Part shown: piece after piece, positions 1-11,894 of the stretch
How positions within the stretch are numbered: position 1 is the stretch's first letter
How the letters are laid out: each line of letters begins with the position of its first letter
Assembly (NCBI RefSeq): GCF_002234675.1
Contig: NC_019869.2
Location: forward strand, 15,361,015 to 15,425,014
Reading direction: 5' to 3'
DNA length: 64,000 bases
Source of the DNA: Oryzias latipes
Taxonomy: Eukaryota > Chordata > Actinopteri > Beloniformes > Adrianichthyidae
Position numbers and translations under genes: made by a program
The notes under the pieces: model-generated
Databases searched by the model: none
What the model was told of the DNA's origin: nothing
The model's input: only the letters and a program-made list of their open reading frames with translations

Positions 1-138
1 TAGCAACTTGTTGGTTTTCTTTTTCATAGCCTGTCTAAGTGATGGGAAACAGAAAGTTAACTCTGTGGAAAAAAAGGAGAAAGAGATCAATTTTATTTTC
101 TCCACAGTCACCCTGTAAAATCTGTATTTTGTTGCCAG

Positions 139-2000
139 TGCTGGTTCGTCTGCGTGGCACAGAGGATGTGAGCAAAGATCTGCAGGAGATGAAGGAAGAG
201 AGTGCAAAGATGGCCCAGGAGAAGAAGGTGACCATTCCTGAGCTCTTCCGATTGGCGAGCTACAGACAGCCCCTCCTGATCGCGGTCATGCTGCAGCTCT
301 CCCAGCAGCTCTCAGGAATCAATGCTGTGAGTTTATCGTTCATCTGCTGCCATATAGAATGGCGTGTCCTTGTCCTGTTCTGCACCCTCTATAGAGCTTC
401 ATGCGGCTGCACCTGCTCATAATTAGGCCTAAAAAGCTTAATGTGCAAATAAGTTTGTAATTGAGACTCGGTTAAACCATATTTTCATCTGCATGCTTGT
501 ATTTCTTCCAAAAAAAAAAAACACTTCATTGTATTTCTATAAAGAATTATGCACATCAAATGATCTCTTTTCAGGTTGTCGTTGTTTAATAACAATATGT
601 ATGTAGGCCTACAGTATATAATTATTAAAATAATAATCATAGTAAAATGTAAATAATTTGTTGCAGTTTAGGGATTTGTTTCCTACATAGTGTTGCAAAT
701 TTTAGTTATGCCTATAATCCTTTTTTTTATGCTTCTAAAAGTATTTCCCCCCATATGTTTGGAAAACAAATGCAATATCATAATAAGTAAAGAAATTGTT
801 TTTAATTACTATGATCATTATTAAACATTGGATTTCATACAGTTTCAGCTTTTCTTATCCATGTTGACTCTAATACCTGCATTTGGATTTCCTAAAGAGA
901 TACTTCAGTAGCAGAATTCCTGCTGGGAAATATTCACTTTTCCTGAAATGTTTATGAAACTAAAAATCTTTTTTTCCTTCCCGGATCCTCCAGGTCTTTT
1001 ACTATTCCACAGGGATCTTTCAGTCAGCCGGCGTGAAGCAGCCCATTTATGCCACCATAGGAGCCGGCATCGTCAACACCATCTTCACGGTTGTCTCTGT
1101 AAGTGATTCTCCTCAAGTCCTTCAGCTTAAAATGTACTTCTGGCCACTCATCCCTCTCTCCTGATTTTGCCCTCCAGCTCTTCCTGGTGGAGAAGGCGGG
1201 GCGACGCACTCTCCACCTGCTGGGGTTGGGTGGAATGGCCATTGGCGCTCTGGTCATGACCATCTCCCTGCTGTTGGTGAGTTCACCTCAGCGTCCGCAG
1301 TTAACATCCTTATGACCTCTGTCTCATGGGTCTCTTCCCCTCTTTTTTACCCGGATTTGAGTAGAAGGACATCCCAGCAATGAGCTACGTGGCCATCATA
1401 GCTATCATGTTTTTTGTGGCTATGTTTGAGTTGGGCCCCGGTCCAATCCCGTGGTTCATTGTGGCTGAGCTGTTCTCCCAGGGGCCCCGTCCTGCAGCCA
1501 TGGCTGTCGCTGGCTGCTGCAACTGGACCGCAAATTTCCTTGTTGGAATGAGCTTCCCCAAACTTGAGGTAAAGGAGGCAACCATTGGTTAGACGCAGCT
1601 AAGGTCTCATTTCCTTTTTTTTTTCAACTCACACAGGCTCTTGTTCTGACTCTTGCTTTTGCAGGAATGGTGCGGGCCTTGGGTCTTCCTCATCTTCACT
1701 GCCTTCCTTATCCTCTTCTTTATCTTCACCTATATCAAAGTCCCAGAGACAAAAGGAAGAACCTTTGAGGAGATCTCCCGTGTCTTCAGTGGCGCTCCGC
1801 CTCCTTCCGCCTCACCCACCGAAGCTGCTCCTGCTGCAGCGAACGCCACCGTGGCACTGCCAGGCTCTCCCGAGAAAGAGAAAGAGAAGGTTCCATTGGT
1901 GGAGGTACAAGCAGCAGCTCCAGAAGTAGCCCCACCTGCAGCGACTGAAAACACGCCCCTCGCTGACAAACCCGCAGAAGAGCTTGCAAAGCAGGTGTAG
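139..2000 (+). CDS. slc2a3: Facilitative glucose transporter, GLUT3-like, 3' part (5' exons outside window)
   Basis: Five exons are visible: 139-326, 994-1098, 1178-1276, 1365-1568 and 1665-2000 (stop TAG 1998-2000). All junctions are AG/GT and in frame; about 309 C-terminal residues are encoded. The product is a 12-TM major-facilitator sugar uniporter of the plasma membrane. The visible part runs from the cytoplasmic loop after TM6 to the C-terminus. It shows QQLSGINA (TM7, with the QLS motif of class I GLUTs), [37 protein letters not shown] and [10 protein letters not shown], all family hallmarks. The cytosolic tail after PETKGRT is long and rich in Ala, Pro and Glu, unlike the short tail of mammalian GLUT3. 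GLUT1, GLUT3 and GLUT4 are hard to separate by eye. The choice of slc2a3 rests partly on the adjacent phc1, because human SLC2A3 and PHC1 are close on 12p13. Family certain, paralogue probable. Confidence 0.85.
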
Positions 2001-5000
2001 ATTTGATCGTAAGGAGGGCTTCAAATGAAAGAAAAATCAGAGACTCACTTCAACTCTGGAACCCCTAAGTTAATGTTTAAATCCTTATTACATTTCCCTC
2101 TTTGATTCTACTATGATATTCCAGGGAGTATAGCTGGTTTAGACGACAGCCAGCACAGATGTTTTGACGATTCTGGACGACACATATTTCCGGTAGCAGA
2201 AATCGACACGAAGAACAGCTGTAATGTTCACTGTAAAAGGGGCGTAGATGACAGAGAAGCTTTAACAAACAGACCTGGGTGCTACATCTTTTCCTAAATC
2301 TGCTCCGAGATTAGGAGATGCGAAGGAATGTGACCCACTTTTTAACACCCAAATTCCATTTCACGGAATTGTCAAAATGTGTTTGCCTCCCCCTTTCGCA
2401 TAAATATTAATTTTAGACAAAGGATTTTATTCATGAAAGGTGGAAATTTGCCCATCCCAGACCATGACACTACCTCCCTTCATGTGTCTGAAAAACCTGT
2501 TTGTTTTTAAAAAGCATATGTCTGGTGACCTGAATAACAAACATTGAGGGGGACAAAAACTTTTTCTCAACTCTGTAAGTTTTGTGGACACCGCAGTGCA
2601 GGAAAGCTCAAACCTCTTGCTGTAGTTTTTTGCCAAACAAAAGTTAGCACTAGTTAATTAATTTTATCATGAAATGCAGTACTTACAAAACTAATATTGG
2701 AATTTATTTCTAAAATCACAACATATTTTTTCAATTTAAATGACTTCTATTTTCTATTTAATCATTCTATTACACAAGGCACATATTTATTGGGAGTTGC
2801 AGAATGCTAATAGAAGAACCAAAGCTTTGAAGCTCATAAAAATGTTTAAATTTAGATATAATATTAGAAATAGAGGTTTTATTTAAAGAAAATGCATAGC
2901 TATAAAGAGTTTCTCAAAGGTCTATATAAGAAGTGAACACATTAACAGCTATGAGGACATGCAGATTCATTCACTCATTGCGCTCTTTGGTAATCAGACT
3001 AATGCCATAGACTGCTTGTCAGTGGTATAGAAGCACTTCATGTAAAACCAACAATGCTCATAGTCTGCACTGTATTTACACAAGACATACATCAGATATT
3101 TAACTGTCTAACATGTGCAATTATTGTGAAATCTTCAGCCATAAAGGGCAGAGGCAAGTGGCGGCGAGATGTTAATAATGTAGATTTGTGTGCAGAGAAA
3201 GACTTTAATTGACTTTTGTGTTTTATTTTCTTGAGAATTACATTATTTAGTTTTTTTTTCTTTTCATAAGAGGAACAAATGAGAAGTCAGAGAAAAAGGC
3301 CAATTTAACGTGCGGGATTTTCAAAATAAGACATCCTGAGCTCTCTGTTTTTATTCTCAAATCAAGTGGAAAATTTTGCATATTTTAAAAAATAAATACT
3401 GGGCTTACTATAAATTTAGATGTTTAAGTGTTGCAACAAAATCTACTTTTATTTAAAGTATGTTGCAAGATTTCTGCAGGAATGGTTCAAAGATTTTCTC
3501 CAAAAGGCCCCCAAAACACAGAAATGCCAGCTTTAGCTCCATCTACTGTCACAAAAATATAACCTACCAGCAGAACTTTCTTTACTCCCATCAATGGATC
3601 TGCCATTCCCCTAACTTTTCCGGTTGATATTACTGCTATAATATAATAATGGAGGTAAATGCCTTTAATTATCCTTTGTGTGGCATTTATTCCCAGGCAT
3701 TGGTTTCATACCTTTAATTAAATATTCCAGCAGATTTATTTAAGAAATTCACCAGCAAAGTTTCAAGCTCAAACAGACTCTGTGAGTGATTCTTATCTAA
3801 AAAAGAAAAATGTTAATATAAGCTCATTTATTGCACATATAAAGAACTTATCCAGCCTCTTGAACCAGATTTGATTGCTTGAAATGAAATCCCAACATTC
3901 CACCATAATGACATTTATATATATTTAAATGATATGTGAACGTAGGTCACGTTTAAAGGAGTTTTGAGCACTTTTCTTGTCTTTATGAGGTCGAGACACT
4001 GCTAAACCTGTGGCACTTTGTCTGCAAAGTTAGTTGTGACTGAATTATGTGTTGCTAGCATTGTGTAGTGTGTGTGTAGTGTACAAATGTGTGGCAAAAA
4101 GTATATTTTGCATATTGGGTTGTGTTAGTTACTGTAACTCTGTGAAAGAGATGTTCTTTACCCGCACGTCCCATTACAAACGTATTTATTTATGCATTTT
4201 TACTGAACTAAAGAAGTATTTAACTTGACACAACACTTGATGTGTGCTAAATGGTTGCAGGCTGCATTTTTGGGTGTGTTGCTTTACTGGAGAATTGATG
4301 TTTTTCTGTGTTTGTGGACGATAGTGACGTGAAGATTATCGAGCGCCCCTCTCTGCTTGTGTTTAGTGTCTTGTTCTGCTTTTTGTGAAGGTTCCAGCTT
4401 CTGTTTGCAGCTGCACATTTTCACCACCCTCCGTCAGATACCTCTAAGATGGCCGATTGTTCTTTATTTCCTGCAAATGTCTTTAAATTAATATCTCAGG
4501 ATAATGTTGAAGGAAACGGGATACATGTTTGTTGTTGTGTTTTTCAATCTCACTTTGTTTTTGTTTGTTTTTGGGGGGGGGTCAGTTTTCCTATCTGAAG
4601 AGACTCCTAGACTTCCAGTTGTCCAACATCTTCCATCTTTTCCTTGTGGACATGGACGTGTTCCTAAACTAGCCAAGACTCATAGTATCTACTGCATTTC
4701 CAGGGTTTGCCATTGGGCCTCTTCCAGGTTGGACAGTCATGTATTGTCCTTCATGGATCGAGTAGGCTTTTTTTGTTTGCAGTCCAGACCAATTCAACTG
4801 GCTCCCCTGTATGTAGAGACGTTGGAGCTCTATTTCCAGCTCCACCTGGTTGTCTGAGCATCTGATCTGTAATGCTACATTCACACCAGGTATGTGTTGC
4901 TCGTTCAAGATTGCTGAACGCACTAAGCGACCTAAACGCAGGTTCTTGAATCTGGAATCTGGACTGTCAAATCCCGATACTAGCACATGAACCTATGGTT

Positions 5001-7450
5001 GGAAGAGTCTTGGTGTGAAATGTTAAAGCGGTGCAAATCTTGCTCCAGGCTTTTCTTTCATAGCTCTATACTGAAATATGAAAGACTTGGTGTCACAGAA
5101 TTCCGGCCGGTCACAAACCACAATTATTAATTTCCTTTTCATGATCAATTTTCAAACTGTTGGTACTTCACTTAAATAAAAAGAACACTACTTATACGTT
5201 ACTACCAAATCTGAGTTCCTGATTGGTCAAAGTTCAATTGGTTTAACCTTCAACGTGCGTTGAATCGCTGTGCATTTTTTGCGTATAAAGCCCAAAAATT
5301 GACTTTGAAAAGTCTTGAATGCGGAAGGCTGAAAGGTGCATATACTGTACACATGTTTACATAGACTTTTCAGTGGGAGTGGCCGCTTGAGGGTAGCATA
5401 AGGAAAGCCTCAGGTCACTTATACAGGAGCTCATTTGTTTCACTTGTTTCTGGGATTTTGCTGCATGATAATAACCCACAGCTCATGGCTATAGGTGAGA
5501 GTTTGACAGTAGGTTGACTGATTGAACTGAGAGTTTTATCGTCTGACTTCTTCTTTTCATGACCATGGTCCAACACAAACTCCACTTTAGTGCAGAGGCC
5601 ACAGCAATTCTTCAGATGTTCTGACGCTCCCCCTTGGATATCATTCATTCCCATCCTGGAAATTCCACCTTTTTCCATGTAAGACCCATGGATTGGGACT
5701 TGGATATCAGTCATTCACACCCTGGAAATTCCTCCTTTTTCCGTGTAAGAACCGTGGCTTGGGACTTGGAGGTGGTGATCCTCGTCCTTAGATCTTCATC
5801 ATCATGCGTAAAGGGCTTTAGGTCATTACTTATGAAGGCAAGAAAACCAGGTCATCTGCAAAGAGTACAGATTGGATCCTATTGCTCCTTAAGCTTTCTG
5901 CCAGTGTGCTGCTGCATTTTTTATATTTTCATAAAAGTTATGCGCAATTGGTGAAAAAGAGAAACCAAAGTCCTAAACTCCATCTGGGATTTTGGTAAAG
6001 TGCTGGTTTAATGTTCCATAAACAGACTGCACAGTTGCTTCTAAATCTGAGATTAATCTACTGACTGGACTCTGCTTTCAATCTTAGACCTAACTGTGGA
6101 GGCTGGTGAGTGAGATCTCTGATCCCTCCCAAAAGGAACCACTTACTCCACTCCACTTTGCCAGTCCAGAGCTACTTTTCCCTTCATTTCAAGTTTATGT
6201 TGTTGGTGGCAGCTTCATTGAGGCTTCCAAGGTGGAAAAGGTTGATATTTTACCAGATTCAGGTCAAAGCTGGGTAATCTGGTTCCACCATTGAGCCCAA
6301 AAGCAGAGAAGAAAACCTTCAAACAGGGGAATCATAGATTGAATGAAATGTGACCAGAAAGGATTCTGATAACTGGGAAATTGACCATAAACAGTTGTTT
6401 ATGCTTATGTACAAACTCCAAACCCTTCTGTACATGAGTCACTACTAACATTCATTTGTAAATATGTATTTTTTTATAGAGTACTATTTCTACGCCAACT
6501 TGCATGCTTATACGCAGATCATGGTGCACATCTTTTTATGTTACATTTAGGTTAGAAATAAAGGCGCCACCTTGGGAACTGTCACTGCTTTCAATGAAAA
6601 AGACTACAGAGTCAAGGGGAAAAAAATCCAAACTATATTTTACTCACACAGCACTAATACTGACTGTCAGGTCAGATTCCCAGTAAAATGTTCAGCTTCA
6701 GAGCAAATGGCGAAAATCATTCAAACCAGGAAAACCTGTCAACAGCGTTTCTTAAGTAGATCCTCGAGCACTTTGTCTTGAATTGTGTCCTTGTTTGTGG
6801 GTTGTGGGCTTTTCGTCAGCTTCCTGTGCCTCTGTATGCAAGTATTTAAGTGTATGTGAGATTTCATCCTCCGTGCTACTAACTCAACTGCGAATATCTG
6901 TGAAAAGGTATGTGCCCCCTTCTGATAATTTAAACAGAATTTTGCATATTTTTCGCTTTAATTATTAAGATATTCAAGTAACTGTTTTTGTTTTCTCTTG
7001 AGTTAACTTTTATCTATTAGCGTGTTTATACTCTATCAGAATTTATTTGTGGTTTTGGAATTTTTTGTACACTAAACCCTGAAAGGGGTGTTGCTTTTTC
7101 ACAGGACTGTAATATTATTATGAAACATTTCAGGTGATGAGGGCGACATTCTTCATATTTAACCTAAAGGGAACTATTGCAGTGCCATTGATGATGTGGT
7201 TTTTGATACAGGGTAGCTTACCTTGCACGGAAAGTCAAAAATGTCACATTTTAGTGTTGCAAAAAGGATGCATGAAAGATTCTGTGTCCCAGACAGTCAC
7301 TATATTCATATGTTTCAGTGTTCACGTATGTCTTTAACATTTTTCTGTGACTCACCACTGAGGCACTCCACCCGTTTCTGTTTGTGCAACCTAATATAAT
7401 GTCAGTCAATAAAAATATGTATTGTGTATCCAGAAATGTTGTGTTTTGTA
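2001..7450 (+). other. slc2a3 3' UTR and gene-free DNA
   Basis: AT-rich sequence with no convincing exon. AATAAA hexamers at 3391-3396 and 7408-7413 could end the slc2a3 transcript; the second is followed by a GT-rich stretch, as at real cleavage sites. Between about 4870 and 5400 the words 'acattcacacc' and repeated 'gaacgc/aacgc' resemble a degraded teleost DNA transposon, but no termini could be defined. The short open frames here (up to 117 codons) lack recognisable domains and splice context. Confidence 0.4.
2427..2640 (-). mobile_element. Tc1/mariner transposase remnant
   Basis: On the - strand the sequence around 2450-2500 reads KGGSVMVWDG. This is a degraded version of the Tc1 transposase signature (HGGGSxMxWGC) that precedes the second catalytic Asp. 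Flanking sequence no longer reads as transposase and no inverted repeats were seen. Confidence 0.5.
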
Positions 7451-7659
7451 ATCTTTTAAAGGTAGTAAATCAATGATGATACTACTTACAGTCAGAAATG
7501 CACATTTTGTGTGCAAAGGCAATTCAAACTACTAAAACATTAGACGAAATATTCAAAGGAAATGTTAAAGGGGTAATCATTAAAATAAAAATTTAAAGAA
7601 ATTTAAAAAGAACTGAATTTAATGTAAACTTAAAGTAACAGTGCGGATGAAGGCTTTTG

Positions 7660-7985
7660 AATAAAAACTAATTAAATTTAGCTGAGAACAGATTTAATTG
7701 AACTGAGTGTTTAACAGATCTAAGGCTTTCTAGAAGTCTGTTCCAGATCTGTGGAGAACAGAACCTTTTTTGTTTTGACTCTAGGAACAAAAGACCGGAT
7801 CCAGATGACCGGAGAGGTCTGGTTGGTACATACTGGGTCAGTAGGTCAGTCATGTATTTTGGTGCAAAATCCTTCAAAGCTTTTTAAACCATGCAGAAAC
7901 AGAACTTTGAAATCTGTCCTCTAGCAGACAGGCAACCAGTAGACCCCAGAACTGGATTGATGTGGTCTACTTTTTTGGTATGTGT
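7660..7985 (-). mobile_element. LINE reverse-transcriptase C-terminal remnant
   Basis: Read on the - strand, conserved blocks of a fish non-LTR retrotransposon RT tail appear in order: HINPVLGS (consensus HI-PVL-SLHWLPV), KALKDFAPKYMTDLL, TRPLRSSGSGLL and QIWNRLLESLRSV. Stops and frameshifts interrupt them. The clade (L2-, Rex- or RTE-like) cannot be decided by eye. It lies between slc2a3 and phc1. Confidence 0.7.
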
Positions 7986-9023
7986 GAGAACTCGAGCAGC
8001 AAAAACATGAAAAGTTAACTTATTAAATGTATTAGGCCTACATTTTTTCCAAAGTATAAATGTGTTCTTTTATTTTCTTGTATTTTTTGCTATATAACCC
8101 TGTCTAAAAATTAGGCTACAATAATATAGATATTTTAACAAAACTGAAGAAACTAAAAATAAATGGCAAGACAACGTCACACTCAATATTATATAGATAT
8201 ATAGTTTAATTTAAAAAAGTAGGGAGCAAATCTCAATTTATGTTGTAACTTTCAAAGGTTGCAAATCTTAAGGTTAAAATCTTTTGAGTTTGTATTAGAT
8301 CAATGTATTAATTTATTTTGCATTTTAAAAAAAGGCAAAAATTATTATAATGTTTTTTTCATTTTTATAATGTCCCATTACAATCATTTGTTGATCTATT
8401 TCAGAAGAGTTCCTAGTGGTCTTTTAATTATTATACCATTCTTGAGCAAAATCAAAAAACCTGTGTGGTTTTCTAGGACATAATTTCTGCAGAACAGCAG
8501 GAGTTAATCAGAAATTCACTTCTAATTTGTGGGTGGGACTGTTAACACTAAGTAAGCCCTGTCCTACTTCCCATCATCCATCTGTTTATAAACTCTCCCG
8601 CTAGCTTACAGCCCCTCACAACCCCAACCTAATATTACAGGTGCAACAAAAATGGCAAGCAATGACTGAGCTATCCAGTCGTCCAGTTTTGAGCCAGATT
8701 CCAGGTCTGACGAGGAAAACAAAGACATTCATGTACCTGTTCATCTACAAATACATCAGAATCATTGATTATATAAGTGAACTGGAATGAGGTAGTGTGA
8801 CATTGAAAATAACTACGGTAGTAGTTAAATCAATCCATTCGCCTCTTTCACATAAAATGACCGTTTTCATGTTGGAACCAGATGTAAGTCTAACTTGACA
8901 TTTCTTTGGCAACCACTCTCTCCAGTGAGAAATGAGCATGTTAGAAGGCCACACCCCTTTCACTGAAAATGGGCTTGGTTTATAACTGCTCCATGCAGAA
9001 TAACTTGCAATAAAGAAAAAAAC

Positions 9024-9240
9024 TTGGGTTGTGTCCGAATTCCTTCACTACTCACTACATAGTACACTTTATAGTGCGTTCGCCATTTTGTAGTGCTTTC
9101 CGAATTTACAATTCCAAAATGCTCATGAGCATATCAATTAGATTTTCACTTTGTAAATTCGATGACGTCATATTCGGCATTAAAAAAAAAGTAGTGAGCA
9201 TGGTGCCCAAATTACTTTTAAAATCCAGGGCACTCTAGCT
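9024..9240. mobile_element. MITE-like element
   Basis: Begins 'tgtgtccgaattccttcact' with repeated 'cactactcactacatagtac', a pattern common in teleost short nonautonomous DNA transposons. It ends near 'gtagtgagcatggtgcccaa', whose reverse complement only roughly mirrors the start. No clean target-site duplication was found. Confidence 0.4.
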
Positions 9241-9639
9241 TTATGATTAGCAGGAACATGTTTAAAAGGTGTTGCAGAGTAAGAATGGTTATTCTGATAA
9301 ATATGACTGAGTAATTGAAGCTGTTTATTTCTCTACAGAAGTTTATGGGATTTTGGTTCTTCCTTTTTGGAACTCAGCTCAGTTCTCTTATATTGTCAAT
9401 GATCAAAATGGAGCTTGTTGCTTGCCGTAGTAGCTTTTACGTCACATCTACAAGCTGTTTCCAACAGCGTTTTTTTCGTCTGCTCCTGATTCAACACGAT
9501 TTGAAGAAAGAAATACTCAGAAATGCAGTTTTAAGCTTACATTCCTTTATATGTATATTTCATCATCAAAAAAGCCACAACAACTTATTAACAACTCAAT
9601 TTCCATCGGATTGGGTCTTTAAAATAATTCTGATCATTA

Positions 9640-10110
9640 GCGGCTTCCCCCATCCTCCGGCTCCCTCCATCTTTTTTCCCGTCATTCCGTCGCGCCGGAA
9701 AGGGCAGTGCGGGAGAGAAAAGGAGGCGTTGCCCTCCCCTCCACACAACACATCAGCTGCAAATTTATGCAGAGCAGCAGAATCAGTGCCGCCGTCCAGC
9801 ACGGAGGATCCAGCGGGGAGAGGCGGCGCCGGCCAGCTCGCTCCTACAGCCGGGAAGGCCGCTGAGTCGCTCGGACTCGTTGTGCTGCAGGCAGCCGGTT
9901 CGGGAAGAGGAGGCGGGGGGAGAGCCGCAGCTGAAACGGTGAGGATGGACCCCGAGTCCCGTTAACCGAGCCAGACTGCTGCTGCTGCAGCGGTGGCGGC
10001 GGTTAGCGGGATGCTAGGAGGAGTAGCCTCCGGTGGATCCAGTGTCAACTGGTCTGAAACATGGACGGCAGCTAGCCGAGGCTAGCTCCGCGCTCGCTGC
10101 TCAGGTGAAC
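9640..10110 (+). promoter_or_regulatory. phc1: CpG-rich promoter and probable noncoding exon 1 of phc1
   Basis: About 470 bp of GC-rich, CpG-dense sequence inside AT-rich surroundings, with several GGCGGG/GGCGG boxes and no obvious TATA box. This is typical of a housekeeping or developmental CpG-island promoter. A donor-like 'gctgctcag|gtgaac' at 10104/10105 would end a noncoding first exon, which would splice to the ATG-containing exon at about 11893. The open frame across this island is a composition effect and shows no conserved protein. Confidence 0.6.
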
Positions 10111-11892
10111 GCTGCAGCTAAAAGAGACTTTTTCATGAGAAAGGAGAGATGAAGATGATGATGCTGAGTCACTCCTGATGATGGATCTACATCACAAATA
10201 GAAACAATATGATAACCGCGAATAATCCAGATCGCTTTGCAAAAACCCCAGACTGTTGTTTGCAGCATCAGTTGTTAAATATTTTAAAATATGTAGTTAT
10301 TTATACCTTAGACATTTTCTTCTTCGAATTCTATACTTAGTGAATATTTAATGTATTTTTCTTTTCATTTTGAGCAGAAGAACAAAATTGTAAATTAATT
10401 CTTTACTTACAAATTTAAATAATAATAAATTAATAAAAACTAAAATTAACACCAGGCCTTAAATGAATGAAGTGCATCCCTAAAGTTGTAAAAAAAAAAA
10501 AAAAACTTTTTTATTGCTGTTCTAATTTTTTTCAAATTAACTTTATTTATAAAAGAAAACTCCTTAACCCCATGGTTAATAGATGCTTTATTAAATTAAA
10601 GTTCGAGTTGCCTTCTTATATCTTCAGATTCATTTTGTCTCTAGAAAATTCTTTTAGATGGGTGTGGTTGATCCTTTGTCCTTAATTACTATTATTTAGT
10701 TTAGTCCAGCTGTCGGCCTTTTACACTACAAAAGACTTCTGCTCCAGTTTTTTTTTTACTGACCCTGCAAGAGTCTGCAAATCTTGCTTAACCTTTATAG
10801 AAAATTGCACTTTATGTTTACGTGGCCTTTAAGCCATTCTTTTATAAAATGTAGCTTTTAAATATTTATATTAATTGGATTCTAAGAATGATATATTTTT
10901 CTATGAAAAACAACTTTAAATTATTTTCTTTTGACAGAAGCACACACAAGTTCCTTTCAAAATAAAATACACCCTGTGTCAAATAAGTTTTGTCTGCTGC
11001 AGCGCAATATTGAATTAAAAATGCTAGATAGCCAAATCAAACATGAAATCTTCTATCATTATGATTGTGTTGCGCTGTCATTTTTTTTTCCTTTTTAGTT
11101 GTCGACATTGATGTAGATTCCAATTTTCTAAATCTGTATATGTCAACGCAATTGCATATTTTTAAAACATTGAGTCTGAACCACATCTAGTCACTGTTGT
11201 GAAGCATAGATTAGAATATGTGCTCAACTTGACTAAGTAGCTTCATATTTATTCAAATTGTTTATTCAAAGAGCCACACTGGGGGGATGTGGCTCCCAGA
11301 GCCTCAGGTTTGAGACCCCTGGTTTAATTAAATGCAGTCAAAAAAACGTGTAAATCTAAATTTGAGCTTTTTAAATAGCTTAGCAACCAACTTTTTTTTA
11401 AAGGAAAATTCCCTTACTGAAAAAAAACAATTGAAAACAATATTTGAACTCAAAAGCAACTGATTTAAAAAAAAAGTAAGTCTCACTAAATTTTTTAATA
11501 TAGCTTATTTGGGTTTTTGCTCGTTTGATTAAAAACTCAAGCCTATTCAAGTGTTTATAGCATTTAAATTAGTCCTCAAAATGAACAAAATACTATTTGC
11601 AATAGTATATAATGTTCTTATTAAAATGTGGCTTCTTGATGGTGGCAGCAGTTCTTCCTCTGTGATTTTTAGCCATTTAATTTTAGAAAAAACTGCCACA
11701 CAAATTTAATTTTTTTCCCCCACTTTGTGGATAAAAAGGGAAAGTCGCTCGTCTGTTACTTTGTCCGCTGACCGCACATGCTCAGTGAAGCTAGTCGGGG
11801 ACACAGTCAGGTGTTTCTGTTCTCATCGGCTGGGGTCTTACGGCTCCTCGCCGCGTTTTCATTTATGTTCAGCTCATCCGTCTTCTCTGCAG
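10111..11892 (+). other. phc1 first intron, AT-rich, with a solo hAT-like end
   Basis: No coding potential was recognised. At 11265-11323 the sequence 'gagccacac...gtggctcccagagcctc' followed by 'ggtttgagacccctg' resembles the right terminus of a teleost hAT element, with no matching left end seen. A polypyrimidine tract precedes the ATG exon. Confidence 0.4.
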
Positions 11893-11894
11893 CC

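Noticed and set aside
9315..9965. 216-codon + strand open frame running into the CpG island
   Set aside because: The second half is Gly/Ala/Arg-rich CpG-island translation, the first half is AT-rich intergenic sequence, and no domain or splice support exists. It is better read as promoter and noncoding exon of phc1.
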